Assembly (NCBI GenBank): GCA_037074705.1
Contig: CM073591.1
Location: 72,522,532-72,586,531 of the forward strand
Length of the DNA: 64,000 bases
Direction: 5' to 3'
Source of the DNA: Zhengitettix transpicula
Lineage: Eukaryota; Arthropoda; Insecta; Orthoptera; Tetrigidae
The translations under genes were made by a program, and so were the position numbers. Of the stretch, positions 48,136-59,524 are shown piece by piece. The stretch's first letter is position 1. Every line of letters starts with the position of its first letter. Under the pieces are notes generated by a model that saw only the letters and a list, made by a program, of their open reading frames with translations, ran no database searches and was not told the origin of the DNA.

Positions 48136-48500
48136 TCATGGACACGATATAATCCGTATTAAAGCTGCGAGAGGTTGTTCATGTGGTCGAGGGAAGAGCG
48201 AAGTTGCTGGTGAAGGTGGAGGAGGAAGGCCCTGGAGGAGACAATGATGCCCGCTGACCTTGACACAGTTCTGCCCCCGCGCGTCATGACCAAGCTCGCT
48301 GCACAAATGCCGTGAAATTTCTCGTTCAACTGTGAACTGCTGATGAATACTGACATTTGAATCTGCGAAAATGGCACGCTCGGAAACTGTGACAAAGCTC
48401 ATTGAACGCCCTCTCAATGCGAACTTCAGTTTTTGAGTCCCAAAGAATTATCCATGCTGAGCAAATATAAACGTGACGTCATTGCGTCGGAGGTTCAACG
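48136..48500. other. GC-richer island L; unrecognised minus ORF and CRE
   Basis: Stands out from AT-rich surroundings. A 93-codon minus-strand ORF (48136-48417) and its 78-codon overlap show no family I recognise. The plus strand also reads with few stops. TGACGTCA lies at 48474-48481. It could be a regulatory element or a fragment of an old insertion. Confidence 0.35.
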
Positions 48501-48654
48501 TTTTCGTGGCAGGGATTCAGGAAATGTAACATCGACTATGGTTGAATTTGCATTTGAATTGGAATGTCTTTGTTTGGTGAGTTGCTACATTCGTTTGTAA
48601 AAACGACGTGGATAACTATCAGTTTCGTTTGAGGAACGGTCGTCAACAATTTAG

Positions 48655-48840
48655 AAATAAATTGAAAAAGTTTACGTCTGATTGAAAAATTGGCTTTTGA
48701 GTTTTTTCAACTGACAAGTACAGTTGTGTCGCTCTCGCCTCTTCTTCCCTCCTGACGAAAGGTACAAGGATCCTAGAAACGTATTTATATTATCACTTTT
48801 TTGTCTGAATTGGCAAACTTTCTTATTCATTAATTTAGAA
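48655..48840. repeat. Foldback family F, single-arm copy
   Basis: Shares ACGTCTGATTGAAAA at the left with 51968, and CAACTGACAAGT, AGTTGTGTCGCTCT, CCTGACGAAAGGTACAAGG, TTATATTATCACTTTTTT and TTTCTTATTCATTAATT with the right arm at 52191-52330. The left arm is missing, so it no longer folds. Confidence 0.8.
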
Positions 48841-48989
48841 ATAAGTTACCTAATATTGTAGTAACTCTGACCCCAATTACTTATAATAGAATATGTCTTA
48901 CCGGCATTGTAGAATAGAGGGGTTTCCATGAACTGTGATATGAAGTTAAAATTATTATTTACACACGTTTTAGATTTTATAAGCAAAAT

Positions 48990-49255
48990 AGAGAAATATA
49001 GGGGGAAAAAGTGATGGTATAAAAACCATACAACGTTTCTGTGAACCTTGTATCTTTCGTCAGGTGTTAAGAAAACTAAAAACACTAGAGCCTAGAGCGA
49101 CACAACTGCACATTTCAGTTGACAATACTCAAAAGCTTTAAGCTCCTGTGTTCTTAGTTTTCTTACCACCTGAAGAAAGGAACAAGGTTTACAGAAACGC
49201 TGTGAGGTATTTACATCATTACTTCTTTTGTCTGTATTTGGTATTTTTCTTATTA
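48990..49255. repeat. Foldback family F, two-arm copy 1
   Basis: Left arm about 49004-49089 (CATACAACGTTTCTGTGAAC ... CAGGTGTTAAGAAAACTAA) is complementary to right arm about 49142-49230 (TTAGTTTTCTTACCACCTGA ... CAGAAACGCTGTGAGG). GAGCGACACAACTGCACA lies in the spacer, as in the 51966 copy. Confidence 0.85.
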
Positions 49256-49297
49256 TTAATTTTCAAAAACAGTATACTTTTAACACACTCGTTTTAG

Positions 49298-49548
49298 AAT
49301 GAAAAATGTACGTCTAAGTGTAAAAATAAATAGCCAAATAACAGGCAAAATTAAGTGATAAAACAAATACCGCACTTTTCTTTGATCCTTGTCGCATTCA
49401 TCATTCGATTCAAAAGCGTGAGAGTCACAAGATCGACACGCTGCAATAACCCGGCGACGATCTCAAAAGCACCTGACGAAAGCAACAAGGTTTTAAAGAC
49501 GTGTGGTATTTATTTTATAATTTTTTTCTGTTATTTGGCTACTTATTT
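49298..49548. repeat. Foldback family F, two-arm copy 2
   Basis: Left arm from TAGCCAAATAACAG (49330) with AAATACCGCAC and GATCCTTGTCGC; right arm 49457-49548 with CACCTGACGAAAGCAACAAG, GTGTGGTATTTATTTTATAA and CTGTTATTTGGCTA. Preceded by GTACGTCTAAGTG, the family lead-in. Confidence 0.8.
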
Positions 49549-49853
49549 ATCTATCTATCACCAGTTGTGAAGTTACTGTTAACACATACTGCAGCTTTTG
49601 TACTCCATAATTACCTTAATCCTAAGTTCGCATCGTGCTTCATAATCACGGTATGTAATAAATTATAATTTTATTAAATTACAAGAAGGTTGAAATTTAT
49701 GATATTCATAAATCTTAAAACGTAAAACATTATAATATTTTATATAATAATAAGAAATAAATGTTATATAAATTTGAGAATAGAAATATTGTTTGGTCTT
49801 TACACCACTTACTACAAAAAAACTTATGCTGCCATAGAAATGTAACGAACACC

Positions 49854-49883
49854 CTGATGAAAGTACAATAAGGTGCTGAAACA
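49854..49883 (+). repeat. Hammerhead-like repeat core, copy 3
   Basis: CTGATGA (49854-49860), one A, AGTAC (49862-49866) pairing with GTGCT (49873-49877) over AATAAG, then GAAACA. Stem pairs differ from copies 1 and 2 at four of five positions while pairing is kept (with G-T wobbles). Confidence 0.65.
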
Positions 49884-49924
49884 TCGTTGTGTTGAATAAA
49901 TATTTTTAATGTCTGTAAAATAGT

Positions 49925-51960
49925 CGTTTGTTTTTATTGATAAGATAAATTGACGAAAAGTAAAACAAAATATTTATTAATAACTAACTGCAATAAATTC
50001 AGTTTTATTAATGTTATAAAGTGATTAATATTGCATATTACACACATTTATTATATGAACCCATTTGAAAGTATATATCTGTGAATGAATAACTTCTTAT
50101 GACAGTCACAATATGTTTTTCTGTATTAAACTCGAGTACTGGGATACCAAACAGATTACGGTCAAAATTCGATTGGATTATGTTAGATTACAGTTGTCTA
50201 TGTTATACGGGATAGTTATCGGAGAACGTAAAAGCAAAACAGAGAATTAAGGATAGGAAATAGGAAGGAATTCGGGATCGTGAATTCCCAAGGACTCAGG
50301 CTTACAGACTTTACTACAAGTTTGTGTTGTACATACATTTCCAAAGATAAGTGTTAATGAAGTGAAATAAAATAGAAAGAACCAATATATTAAACCAAAA
50401 GTGGGTATCTAATAGTAATTCCAAAATGACCATCAAAAGCTAAAACATGGTAAGATTTTTCTGTCGCATCATTGCATTTACACGCCTGACACAAAATGCA
50501 AGGAGAAACTATATACGATTTTATATGAGGTAAGGCAGCCGTCGCTAACGGGCGTCTGTTCCACTCAGATTACTTCCTGTGTAGTTTTACTCTCATATTG
50601 TCCGAAAAACTACAACAATAATTTAATAATGACCTTAAAATATCATTAAAAGTTATTATAACCCGCAATTAAAGTTCGTGAAAACGTAATGGCCATACGC
50701 AATATTTCCTGCATATCTCTTAACAATCAAAATTTTCATTGCAACAGATGGGCGAGATATAAGGTTGGTCGTGTATAAATAATGAAAAAAATATTCGACA
50801 CAATCAGACCTCTGTCGATGATATTACAAATTTCGATCAATAGACTTGCCAACCCCAACGCCATGCCTAATGTAAATAAATGACTCAGAGTAGAAAATAA
50901 TTTTTCAGCGCTCTATTATTAAATTTAACTGCAACGCTTAAAACTTCTGTCGGTTATTTGTTCGTCTGAGGAGTTAATACAGCACTAAGAAATGTATTAT
51001 TCACGCAAACAACGCATTGGCCGTTATCAATAAAAATTAACTTTTTCAGATATTTCAAATAAATGCATAATAAATATATCATAATATTAATAAATGTATA
51101 TGATACTTATATCATGATGTGGGCTATCTTTCGTATTAATTTTCAATCAGACGTAAATTGTTTCATTTTAAATGTAGAATACTTACTTTTTTTTGTAAAT
51201 TTGTCAATCAATCATTATCAGAAATTAGTAATCCGTAAAAGTCTTAAGACAGTGGACACTCTTTAAAATATTCAGTTCCTTAAAATAATACAAGACCTGT
51301 ACGGTATAGAAATTGAGTCAGAAATTTATGTTTATTAAAAAAAATATCGAAGTTTCGTCCTCTTAAAAGAACTTGGTAAATAATCACGTTATTAATTTCG
51401 AAATTGTAGACGGAACCTGAAATGGCTCTAAGAGTCGTGAATTTGTTAATGCAATTTTCAGGACACATATTTATATATCTTATTATAAATGCAGATTTTT
51501 TTTCATGAGTATAGAAATTGTATTTAATAACAGAAATAATTACGAAAATCACAGAGATAACACGTGCAGACTTGTAAATATGAAAATTTTTAACTGGAGT
51601 GAAATGTTCTGTACTTGGAAAAATTCTGGATTTATTTTTTAACCTCGTAGAACAATGCTTTAGTGGCAGGAAGAAACGAAGACAAGGAAAATGTGTTAGA
51701 AAGTGCTTCAGATTGGAATACTACTAATACCAGCACACACAAGGAAATCGCTGTTAAGAAGAAAAAAAACTACTATTTTCCAACATAAATTTACAATTTC
51801 AAAATAAATTTCTGAAAGTGTGATTTTGAAAATGTAAACGGAAAGTCTTAGATAACAAGAATAGGCGACTTCGGAGATGTATATTGAAGCACCGATGGTT
51901 AGCTATCATTGTAATGGAGAGTATGAGTGCAGGAAAAGAACAAAGAAAAGAATTATAATT
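49925..51960. other. Intron 1, AT-rich, nothing recognised
   Basis: Short ORFs only (67 and 90 codons); no motif island or clear repeat. Confidence 0.55.
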
Positions 51961-51965
51961 TTAAA

Positions 51966-52331
51966 ACTGAAAAATTTACGTCTAATTGAAAATAATGAAT
52001 AAGAAAGGTAGCCGATTCAGACAAAAAAGTGATAATATAAATACCACACAACGTTTCAGGGATCTTTGTTCATTTCGTCAGGTGCGAAGAAGAGCCTAAA
52101 GCGACACAACTGCACTTGTCAGTGGACAAAACTGAAAACATGTGCGAAGAAGAGTCTAGAGCGAAACAATGGCACATGTCTTTGAGGTTAGTCAACTGAC
52201 AAGTGCAGTTGTGTCGCTCTAGGCCCTTCTTCTTCGCACCTGAAGAAAGGGACAAGGATCCCAGAATCGTTGTGTGGTATTTATATTATCACTTTTTTCA
52301 CTGAATTGGCCATCTTTCTTATTCATTAATT
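51966..52331. repeat. Foldback family F, best-preserved copy, ~135-bp arms
   Basis: Left arm about 51993-52127 and right arm 52191-52330 are complementary over about 135 bases: AATGAATAAGAAAG, AAAAAAGTGATAATATAAAT, ACCACACAACG, TCAGGTGCGAAGAAG, GCGACACAACTGCACTTGTC. The spacer holds a tandem second copy of the innermost 40 bases (52082-52120 repeated at 52142-52180). The right arm carries CCTGAAGAAAGGGACAAGG then AGAATCG, a degenerate CTGANGA...GAAACG core with GGGA/TCCC able to pair. No transposase coding was seen. Confidence 0.9.
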
Positions 52332-52549
52332 ATAATTTTCAGTAGGAACTGCTGTGATATGGATGATTGCGGCAGAGAAAAAGCTGTATTAAAGCAAACA
52401 GATGCCCCCAATAATTACTAACAGGTGTATTTCTACTATTTGGTACTTAGATAAATCTTTTTCGAATAATAGTTTCTCTTAAATCTCTCAGATTTTGTTG
52501 AATTGACTTGTTTCCCCGTCATTGTTGTTGTACAAACCGTCACGTCTTG

Positions 52550-53060
52550 TGACCCTCCTCCCAGATCCCTTCAAGTCAGTGACGTGTATTCAGTTTTTGA
52601 ATTTCTAGGAACGCGCTGCTGCATGCACCAATTTGCAAGCGATTTCCATCAATTTCGCCGATTCAACAGTTCTTTCTGACAATGGGCGACGGTTGTCAGA
52701 TCCACAATGCGAGGTCACAGCGGCCATTGTCGCGAGCGGCACGACGTCTCAATATGAAATCTGGTAACACAAGCACGGTTCACAATGGCGAGGCCCGCAG
52801 CGGTAGCCGGCCGCCTTTGTCAGAGCATTATCCGAGTCAAAAGTACGCCTAACCCTTCCGCGAGATTGATGATCTCCTTATGAATATCTTTTAATAAAAT
52901 AATGACGCGGATAACAGTAAGTGCGAGGTCACGCACGGCGCTCGCTGCACATGGCGTCCGCGCTCCAGCCATCCATCACCGCAGGTGTCACAACAGTCAG
53001 CTGTTACCAATACTGCTCCGATTCGCCGATTACATACGGTGGGTTATAACGTTCAACCCT
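52550..53060. promoter_or_regulatory. Candidate intronic enhancer island M with three SOX-type sites
   Basis: ACAATGG (52679-52685), CCATTGT (52724-52730) and ACAATGG (52782-52788) are three exact SOX heptamers within 110 bases, in a GC-rich island followed by GAGATTGATGATCTCC and TTTTAATAAAATAATGACGC (Hox/Cdx-like). A 95-codon ORF starting at 52902 runs out of the island and has no family features. Confidence 0.4.
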
Positions 53061-53605
53061 CAGGAAAATTATGCTCTCACATTCCGTTACAAACGAGGAA
53101 CCATTCACAATATATCAGTCGCTGAAAGATACACACTCGAAAATGATAATTTTCCTCTATCCTACCTGACGTCCTTTCCGATTTATTAGTCACGTTTGAC
53201 TAGTCGTTTCCCGTATATTCGTAGGACAAACTGGGCTTCAACGTCACGGAAAGTATAAAATGAATATTATGTTCGTACTAGTTAATATTCGTCGGGTGAG
53301 AAATTACCACAATATAGGGCCTAATATTAATATTAGGAAAAGTAAAGAGATAAAATGTGATTGCATTAAATTAAGAGCCGGTGTCGCTCCATTGGACAGG
53401 AAGGAACGAATGGATTTTTCGAAGGTAATAATGAGCATCCTTCCTCGGCCGAACGCACAGTATTAAAATCATTATTTCCTCCGACAATTTGATATGCTTC
53501 TTCCTTTCCATCAGAGTGACATCGCTGCTCAATTTAAGGTGAGTCGATTATTCTCTGTCTCTCTTCCCTATCAATATTAATTATTTTCACAATGTCACAC
53601 TATCC

Positions 53606-53635
53606 ACAAACAAACAAACAAACACACACACACAA

Positions 53636-53674
<39 letters not shown>
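53606..53674. repeat. Compound (AAAC)n(CA)n(TA)n microsatellite
   Basis: AAAC units pass into CA units (to about 53655) and then TA units. Confidence 0.95.
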
Positions 53675-53679
53675 AGGGT

Positions 53680-54640
53680 AATTAAGAGGAAATAAATAAT
53701 TAATAAACAAATATTTGGACTCGCATGGTTAGCGGCATAAAACACACAAGTCGTACACAATAATGTGGCAAGAATGCTATGTTTGTGGGTATTGTAGAGG
53801 TTGGTTCGCTAGACGCGCAGAGTCTGTGGGGAGGCGAGCTGCAGTATAGTGGTCTTGGAAATATAGCAGTGGACAGACGAAAAGTATAAAATCCAGAAAG
53901 GGCCTGGATATATGATTCAAAAGTAAAAACAGTTAGAACATTTTTTACAAATTATAGTTTGTGAGATAACTACGTAACATTCAACGCTAAATATTTAGAG
54001 CGCTGAGTCTAAATTATTGTATTCTCGATTCAGACTACGTTCGTCAATTTTGGGAGCCCAAGTAACTGCATCCAGCAGTTGACAAACTTCGGAACGAGGT
54101 AGTAATATTTCTTAAACGAACAGTGAACCAACTTTTGCAAAACTAAAAGTGTTGATTAGAGTCAGTGAATAAAAATGGCCAGTCTATAAAGTGCAATAAG
54201 TGTGTGTGTACGAACGAGACAATATCCTTGAGTACCAGAGACAGTAAAGTAAAATTCCACAGAATTACTATCTGTAAACTCATAAGTAAAGATATTATCA
54301 CCAGACTTCGAATTTTGTTCAGAATTTAAAGTTCGTATTTTATGTTTTTGCATTGTATTAATCTATTGATGAATTAAGTCCATGATAGCTTGATAAAATT
54401 TAATTGTTAACAAGTATTTCTTTATTAAATGCCCGGTAAACGACCCTGAGAAATAGTCATTTTATTGTAACAGATCAATTGATAATGTAAATTAAAATTT
54501 ATTTGCCTAAAAAACTTGAGTAAAAAATAATTGTTTGCAGTTAATAAATGTTAATTGTTTGTTTAATTGATTTTGCATTCTTTATTGGACGTAAATGACT
54601 AAAAATAAACGCCTTAACGTGAGGCATTGCTCTTAATTTA
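53680..54640. other. Intron 1, nothing recognised
   Basis: AT-rich with a 63-codon minus ORF; no recognisable element. Confidence 0.5.
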
Positions 54641-54650
54641 ATTGTCTTTC

Positions 54651-54690
<40 letters not shown>

Positions 54691-54704
54691 GTGTGTGTGT
54701 GTGT
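54651..54704. repeat. Compound (TA)n(GT)n microsatellite
   Basis: TA run interrupted by one CATA, then seven GT units. Confidence 0.95.
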
Positions 54705-54719
54705 ATTTATGTATGTATA

Positions 54720-57700
54720 AGGTAAATAAGAGTGAATGCGGAGCATCTGTTCAGAGCTTAGGCTTGTGAGTTCGTAACCGTCAGTGGCTTCGACCTTCTC
54801 CGTTTAGCCCAGGACGGCTTTCAGCGTCAGTTATGCCACTCCTTCAACTTTCTCTCTATTTTTGCTCCTATATACGTATTTATATATGGTGTATTATCAT
54901 AAAAACATACGATACACAGTCCGAACCCAGTATTAAAATCATCGATGGCATCAAAGTGCAAATATGGCACACGTATTCCATTTTATAATTACAGTCAAGG
55001 TATTAACAATAAATAATAGTCGGTATTCTTATTATAAGAATATGGTTGAACTAAGCTAACTATGTAAAATATAATTTTCAGGTTCCTTTTTTAATGATCG
55101 ATAAATTCCTGTACATTAGGATTGGCCTATCAGAAATTATTAACGTATAGTTTGGAATCCAACTGGAGTATTTTTTAATTCCATAATGTTAGCCAGAATT
55201 TTCAGTGTTTCGAGGAACACATATTTGCTAGTTCAGGTTAGGAAATAGATAAATACGAAGAACAGTTGCTGGGTAAATGATTAATTGTATTTGAGCTGTT
55301 ACTAATTACACGCGGAAAGTTTATTTTATGAGATTATGCGTCGTTTACAATATTTCTGTAGATTGGAACAGTAAACAAGACATTTAAAAGATTACACATT
55401 GTACGTTAGAATAGTAAGTGTTTTATTTTCGTAATGAAGTTCGCTAATTACATGCGTTGCATAAGCAATAGTGACATTTAAGTGAGACAGAGTGACTTAC
55501 GCCTAGACCTGTAATAAGTTTGCGGCCCAAACATATTAATATGAGTTATATATCAAAATTATTTTGAATTTAAATCGAAGAATAAATTCACAAGATGTGA
55601 TGGCATTTTTTCCTACTACCGATGGTACCGAAAATCTTTAAATGCAAAGTCGTTGCAGATTCTGAACACATATGTAACTTTTAACAACCTACTTTCAGTT
55701 TCAATACGGCGGTACACCTTCATTTCACTCACTAAACAATCATAGATCATTAATTTATAATATCCAATATTTTGGTATACGTACGTCAAGTGGTCGACTC
55801 ATAGTATATGTTTACGCAAATTCTCTCTATTAGGCCAATTAATTATACTAGTCATAATGAAGTAGGCTGTTCGCAAATTTGTACTCGATGCAGATTAGAC
55901 ATTAAATTTCCTCTAGTTTATTTTCGTGGTTTCAGATTACTTTCAAGAAGCTGATCGTTTCTCTTACGACTCTGACGATGTCATCCGCTAAATCCAGGTT
56001 TCACAAAGCTGATATTCCTTGTTCGGAACTTCGTATAAAGCAATACCAGTCTAAAGTAGATGCCATTGTAGCTACGTGTAGAGATAAATCGCCTCACAAA
56101 CAGCTTCAACGACCTATGATAATTTACGGTGTCTAGATTCAAAGTCCCAGTAGCATAGATGCCAATACACTCATAATTAAATTTTTTATTTGTTAGATTT
56201 TTATATAAGAACACATTCTTTATGCTATATTTCCTTCTGTGATAATATATAAAATTATATCGCCTGGTATATTCCACTAATTAGAAATTATAAATCGCAA
56301 ATAGCAGGTCACACCTTTTATGTATTTTGCAAGACAGTCAGTTGTCAACGTTAAAAGTTATAAAGTAACATTAATAAATAGAGGAAAGTATGTTGATGTA
56401 ATGATGAGTTAAATCCTCTTACAGTATTAAAAAAGGTCGTAATTTAATCTTTTTGATATATTTAAGTAGTACAGTTATCAATAAGATTTTTAAACTATTC
56501 TTCTAAGGAAGGAACATCAATTTTTATTTATTTCTTTTGTAGACAACGAGAACATTTTTTTTAGAAGAATTTTAGTAAAATTCAATTAATAAAAACTGCG
56601 GTAATTTTACGTATCAAAACAAAAATGTTCTGTCAGCCGTAGAATAACAATCGAGGTTCAATTTAATAACAATATGTTTTTTAATTACGAATATAAAATA
56701 TATTACTCGGAATGGAATAGCAATATTAAACTATTAAATTTATTATTTTTATCGTTCATATCACAGAAAATTTCAAAACTGAATTAATAATGAAATGGAA
56801 CTTAGATTATCTTCCCTTTTTTTAACAAATCGTGTACGGAAAGTTTGTGTGGCCTATCATTACCGAAATCTGTTACATTAATATGCAAAAATCGAAATAT
56901 GCTTTTCATAAATTGAGGGAGGAGCACGTTGCCCGATGAATATTTGAATAGGGTCATGCACGTAATGGAATAGAATGATTAACACAAATGTATTCAGAAA
57001 ATGAGTTATAAGAGACGATTTTGCAAAAGGTTTTGTTCTAGATGCGTGTGCAAAACAGTCAATGAAATTTTAAGCATGAATCAATCTACATTATAATTGA
57101 ATTGGCAAGTTATGGGTATATTTAGTTTAAGAGTGTTAGAAAAAATAATTGGTTTAGGCTTTATTATTGGTTGGGAATTTGGCCCGTATGCACTTGAGCG
57201 TGCGTTGTTTTACAATGTTTCCCAAAGCTAGCCGAAGTTCCAGTGTGAAGTCTGCTAATTTCTTCCAGTTAACCCAAGTTTAGTATTTGTAGGGAAAATA
57301 GTAAACAGAAAGGGAGCAGAAGATGCTTTATCTATCCATAGACACTACATTTTTATGGGGGTTAGTTCTATCTTATACTTAAAAAATATATATATGGTGT
57401 TTAAGTGAATAGTGTTTCGTTAATATAATGATTTGGCCAAGATGAGGTATTCTTGAGTCGGGCAACTTGAACCCTTACAGACCATAACCTGCCTAATGCA
57501 TAACGTCATTAAAAATAGGGGGTCCTGACAGGAAGAAAAAAATAACCAAAGGACGCTGTGAATGCTGCAATGGAAAATTGTAATTGCCTTTTTTTTTTTG
57601 TATGCATGTGCACTCATATGAAAATTATAATATAAATCGACCTTTTACATTTAATTTATTTTCCAGCTATCAGTATAAAATAATACATTTAATAAATTTG

Positions 57701-58130
57701 GATCTACTGTGTTACGATGAACGTCGTGAATTTCGAAGTTATGACATACTAATATGTACACATGTAGCGGATTTAAAGTTTATAGGTATAATAGTATCAA
57801 CTGGCAAGTGATATTTTAAAAAATCTTTTTGAAGAGTTTGAGTTTCTCGTAGTCCAGCGATGAAATCTCATCGTACTATCTAACGATAAAGTGTTGAGTT
57901 CGTTTTCGATTTGAAAATAAAAACACGAAGGAAGTTGGCTGCTTCAGTCGGGCTGCAGCATTCTCGTTATCGTGAAAATCCGCGGTGTGGTAAGTTTATG
58001 CCGAATTAAAAAAATAACTTAAACAATAATCATATTTTTAAGTGGAACGGATGGCGAAGTCTTTAGATCCATACCGTATGGAATTCATATTACTACCCAC
58101 TTGACTATTTTTTTAGGTGTAGACAGGATA
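54720..58130. other. Intron 1, mostly AT-rich
   Basis: A GC-richer 120-base patch at 54727-54850 next to the microsatellite may be a repeat fragment. The remainder has short ORFs only (98 codons at 55981-56277, minus) with no recognisable content. Confidence 0.5.
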
Positions 58131-58135
58131 TGTAC

Positions 58136-58517
58136 AGGGTAATACCCATAGTGGCAGCTCCCCTCTTATAGCATAGGAAAGGGATTTGAAAGGGGGGGAT
58201 GAGGAAGGGTAGAGGAAGGTAGCCAAGGGTTAACTAGGGCCCCCGGGCTATGGTTTAAGAATCCTACCCGTCAATTCACCTAAAATTGATGCAGGGAAAA
58301 CCCTACAAAAACCTGCATCAGGTAGGTCGGGCATTTGGTACTTGTCCCACGCCCTTCCGATGGCGGGAAAGGAGTTTGCTGTGGAGTCGCAGATTTCGCC
58401 TCGCCGTGCTTTGACCGGTTTAGAAGGCAGCTGGCCGACCATTCCAATTGGAATAGCGGACAACTCTTACCGTATGCTCAAGGTACATACACCTCTCAAA
58501 ACAGGCCGAGGTGAAAT
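58136..58517 (-). mobile_element. Family R retroelement, 3'-end copy
   Basis: Matches 63228-63620 block by block (GCTCCCCTCTTATAGCATAG, GGGGGATGAGGAAGGGTAGA, GGGCCCCCGGGCTAT, CTTGTCCCACGCCCTTCCGA, CACCTCTCAAAACAGGCCGA) with a short deletion after ATGCTCAAGG. A 71-codon minus ORF here reads AIGRAWDKYQMPDLPDAGF, and the 63.2-kb copy encodes nearly the same residues between stops, so this may be a fragment of a retrotransposon ORF. Confidence 0.85.
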
Positions 58518-58519
58518 AT

Positions 58520-59030
58520 AACCATTAACACTTTTTGCCGCTTTTTCAACATCTTCCTGAACTTATTATTTCCATAGATATTCTCCTATCTCTCGTCCTC
58601 TTCATATTATACATTTATGTTCTACACAAATGAAAAAACTTCAATCACATGCTTATTTTTGCATAGTCAATTAAGCGTTTCATTACAAATTATTGGTATT
58701 AGTAAGTGTATTATTTGCAATATTACGTCAATATAGGATATTATAGTGTGAGAAGAGAATTATTAGATTTGGAATTCACCCATTAACAAATTTGTACACC
58801 CGATTTAAATTCTATAGTACTGGCTGTGTGAATACAGACGAAGATGTTGTGTTAGCAAATTGTATAGTAATATTGGATGGTAGTGAACTTGGAGTGTGAA
58901 AAGAGAGACTTTTCTAATAGTGAAGCTTAATTAGAGCGTGATACTACTATAAACGGGTTTTGATTCTTTTTTTTCTAAATATTTGCTAAATTGGTTTTGT
59001 GGAGATGCCCTTAAAACAATAACGACTGTA
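58520..59030. other. Intron 1, AT-rich, nothing recognised
   Basis: No ORF or repeat of note. Confidence 0.5.
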
Positions 59031-59034
59031 ACCG

Positions 59035-59520
59035 CACCATAGCGGAGCTCACAAGCCGCGTAGAGCGTGTTTCTGTCAGCGAAACTTTTATCTATCCGTC
59101 GGCAGAACACGGCGAGGGTCGGCCTGTTTTGCTTCCTTTCATTAACATCCTTTGAAGCGCTGCAGCTGCGGTCCCGTAACCCTTTTCTCTCTTTTTTTTT
59201 GCCTCTATTCGGTCACGACCGGTACACCGATTCCATCGATTGTTGCAACAATTATCACCGATGTTATCTGCGGCGGTCTGATTGGGCGGGGGTTGTGGAT
59301 GACTGGCGAACGTCCGCCTCACGATGCACAGTCACGATAGCTCGCCGATACCCAAATACGCCTCTTCAATCATCATCAGAAGACAATTGTTCTACCGTGT
59401 AGCTTGTTCTAACTACCTGGTGAATGCTAAGCGCGATCTGACACCTAAACAGTACGAGTATTTAAAGACAAGCCGCCGCTCGTGAGGCGGACCGATGCGA
59501 CGTCTTTCACCATGGACAGT
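59035..59520. promoter_or_regulatory. CpG-bearing island N, candidate regulatory element
   Basis: A GC-rich block with overlapping ORFs on both strands (111 codons at 59067-59402 is longest) that match no family. Contains TGATTGGGCGGGGGTTG and a CCGCC-gctcgtga-GGCGG hairpin near 59474. The open frames probably reflect GC content; a small unannotated exon cannot be excluded. Confidence 0.3.
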
Positions 59521-59524
59521 CGAT

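Noticed and set aside
53606..54704. Regular repeats that could suggest a CRISPR-like array.
   Set aside because: They are di- and tetranucleotide microsatellites with no spacers, in a eukaryotic context.
58131..58141. GTACAGGGTA, the reverse complement of a miR-10-like seed.
   Set aside because: Only the seed matches, with no hairpin, at the edge of a retroelement copy.
59067..59402. 111-codon ORF in a GC-rich block.
   Set aside because: Open frames occur on both strands at once and the peptide has no recognisable motif; better explained by GC content.
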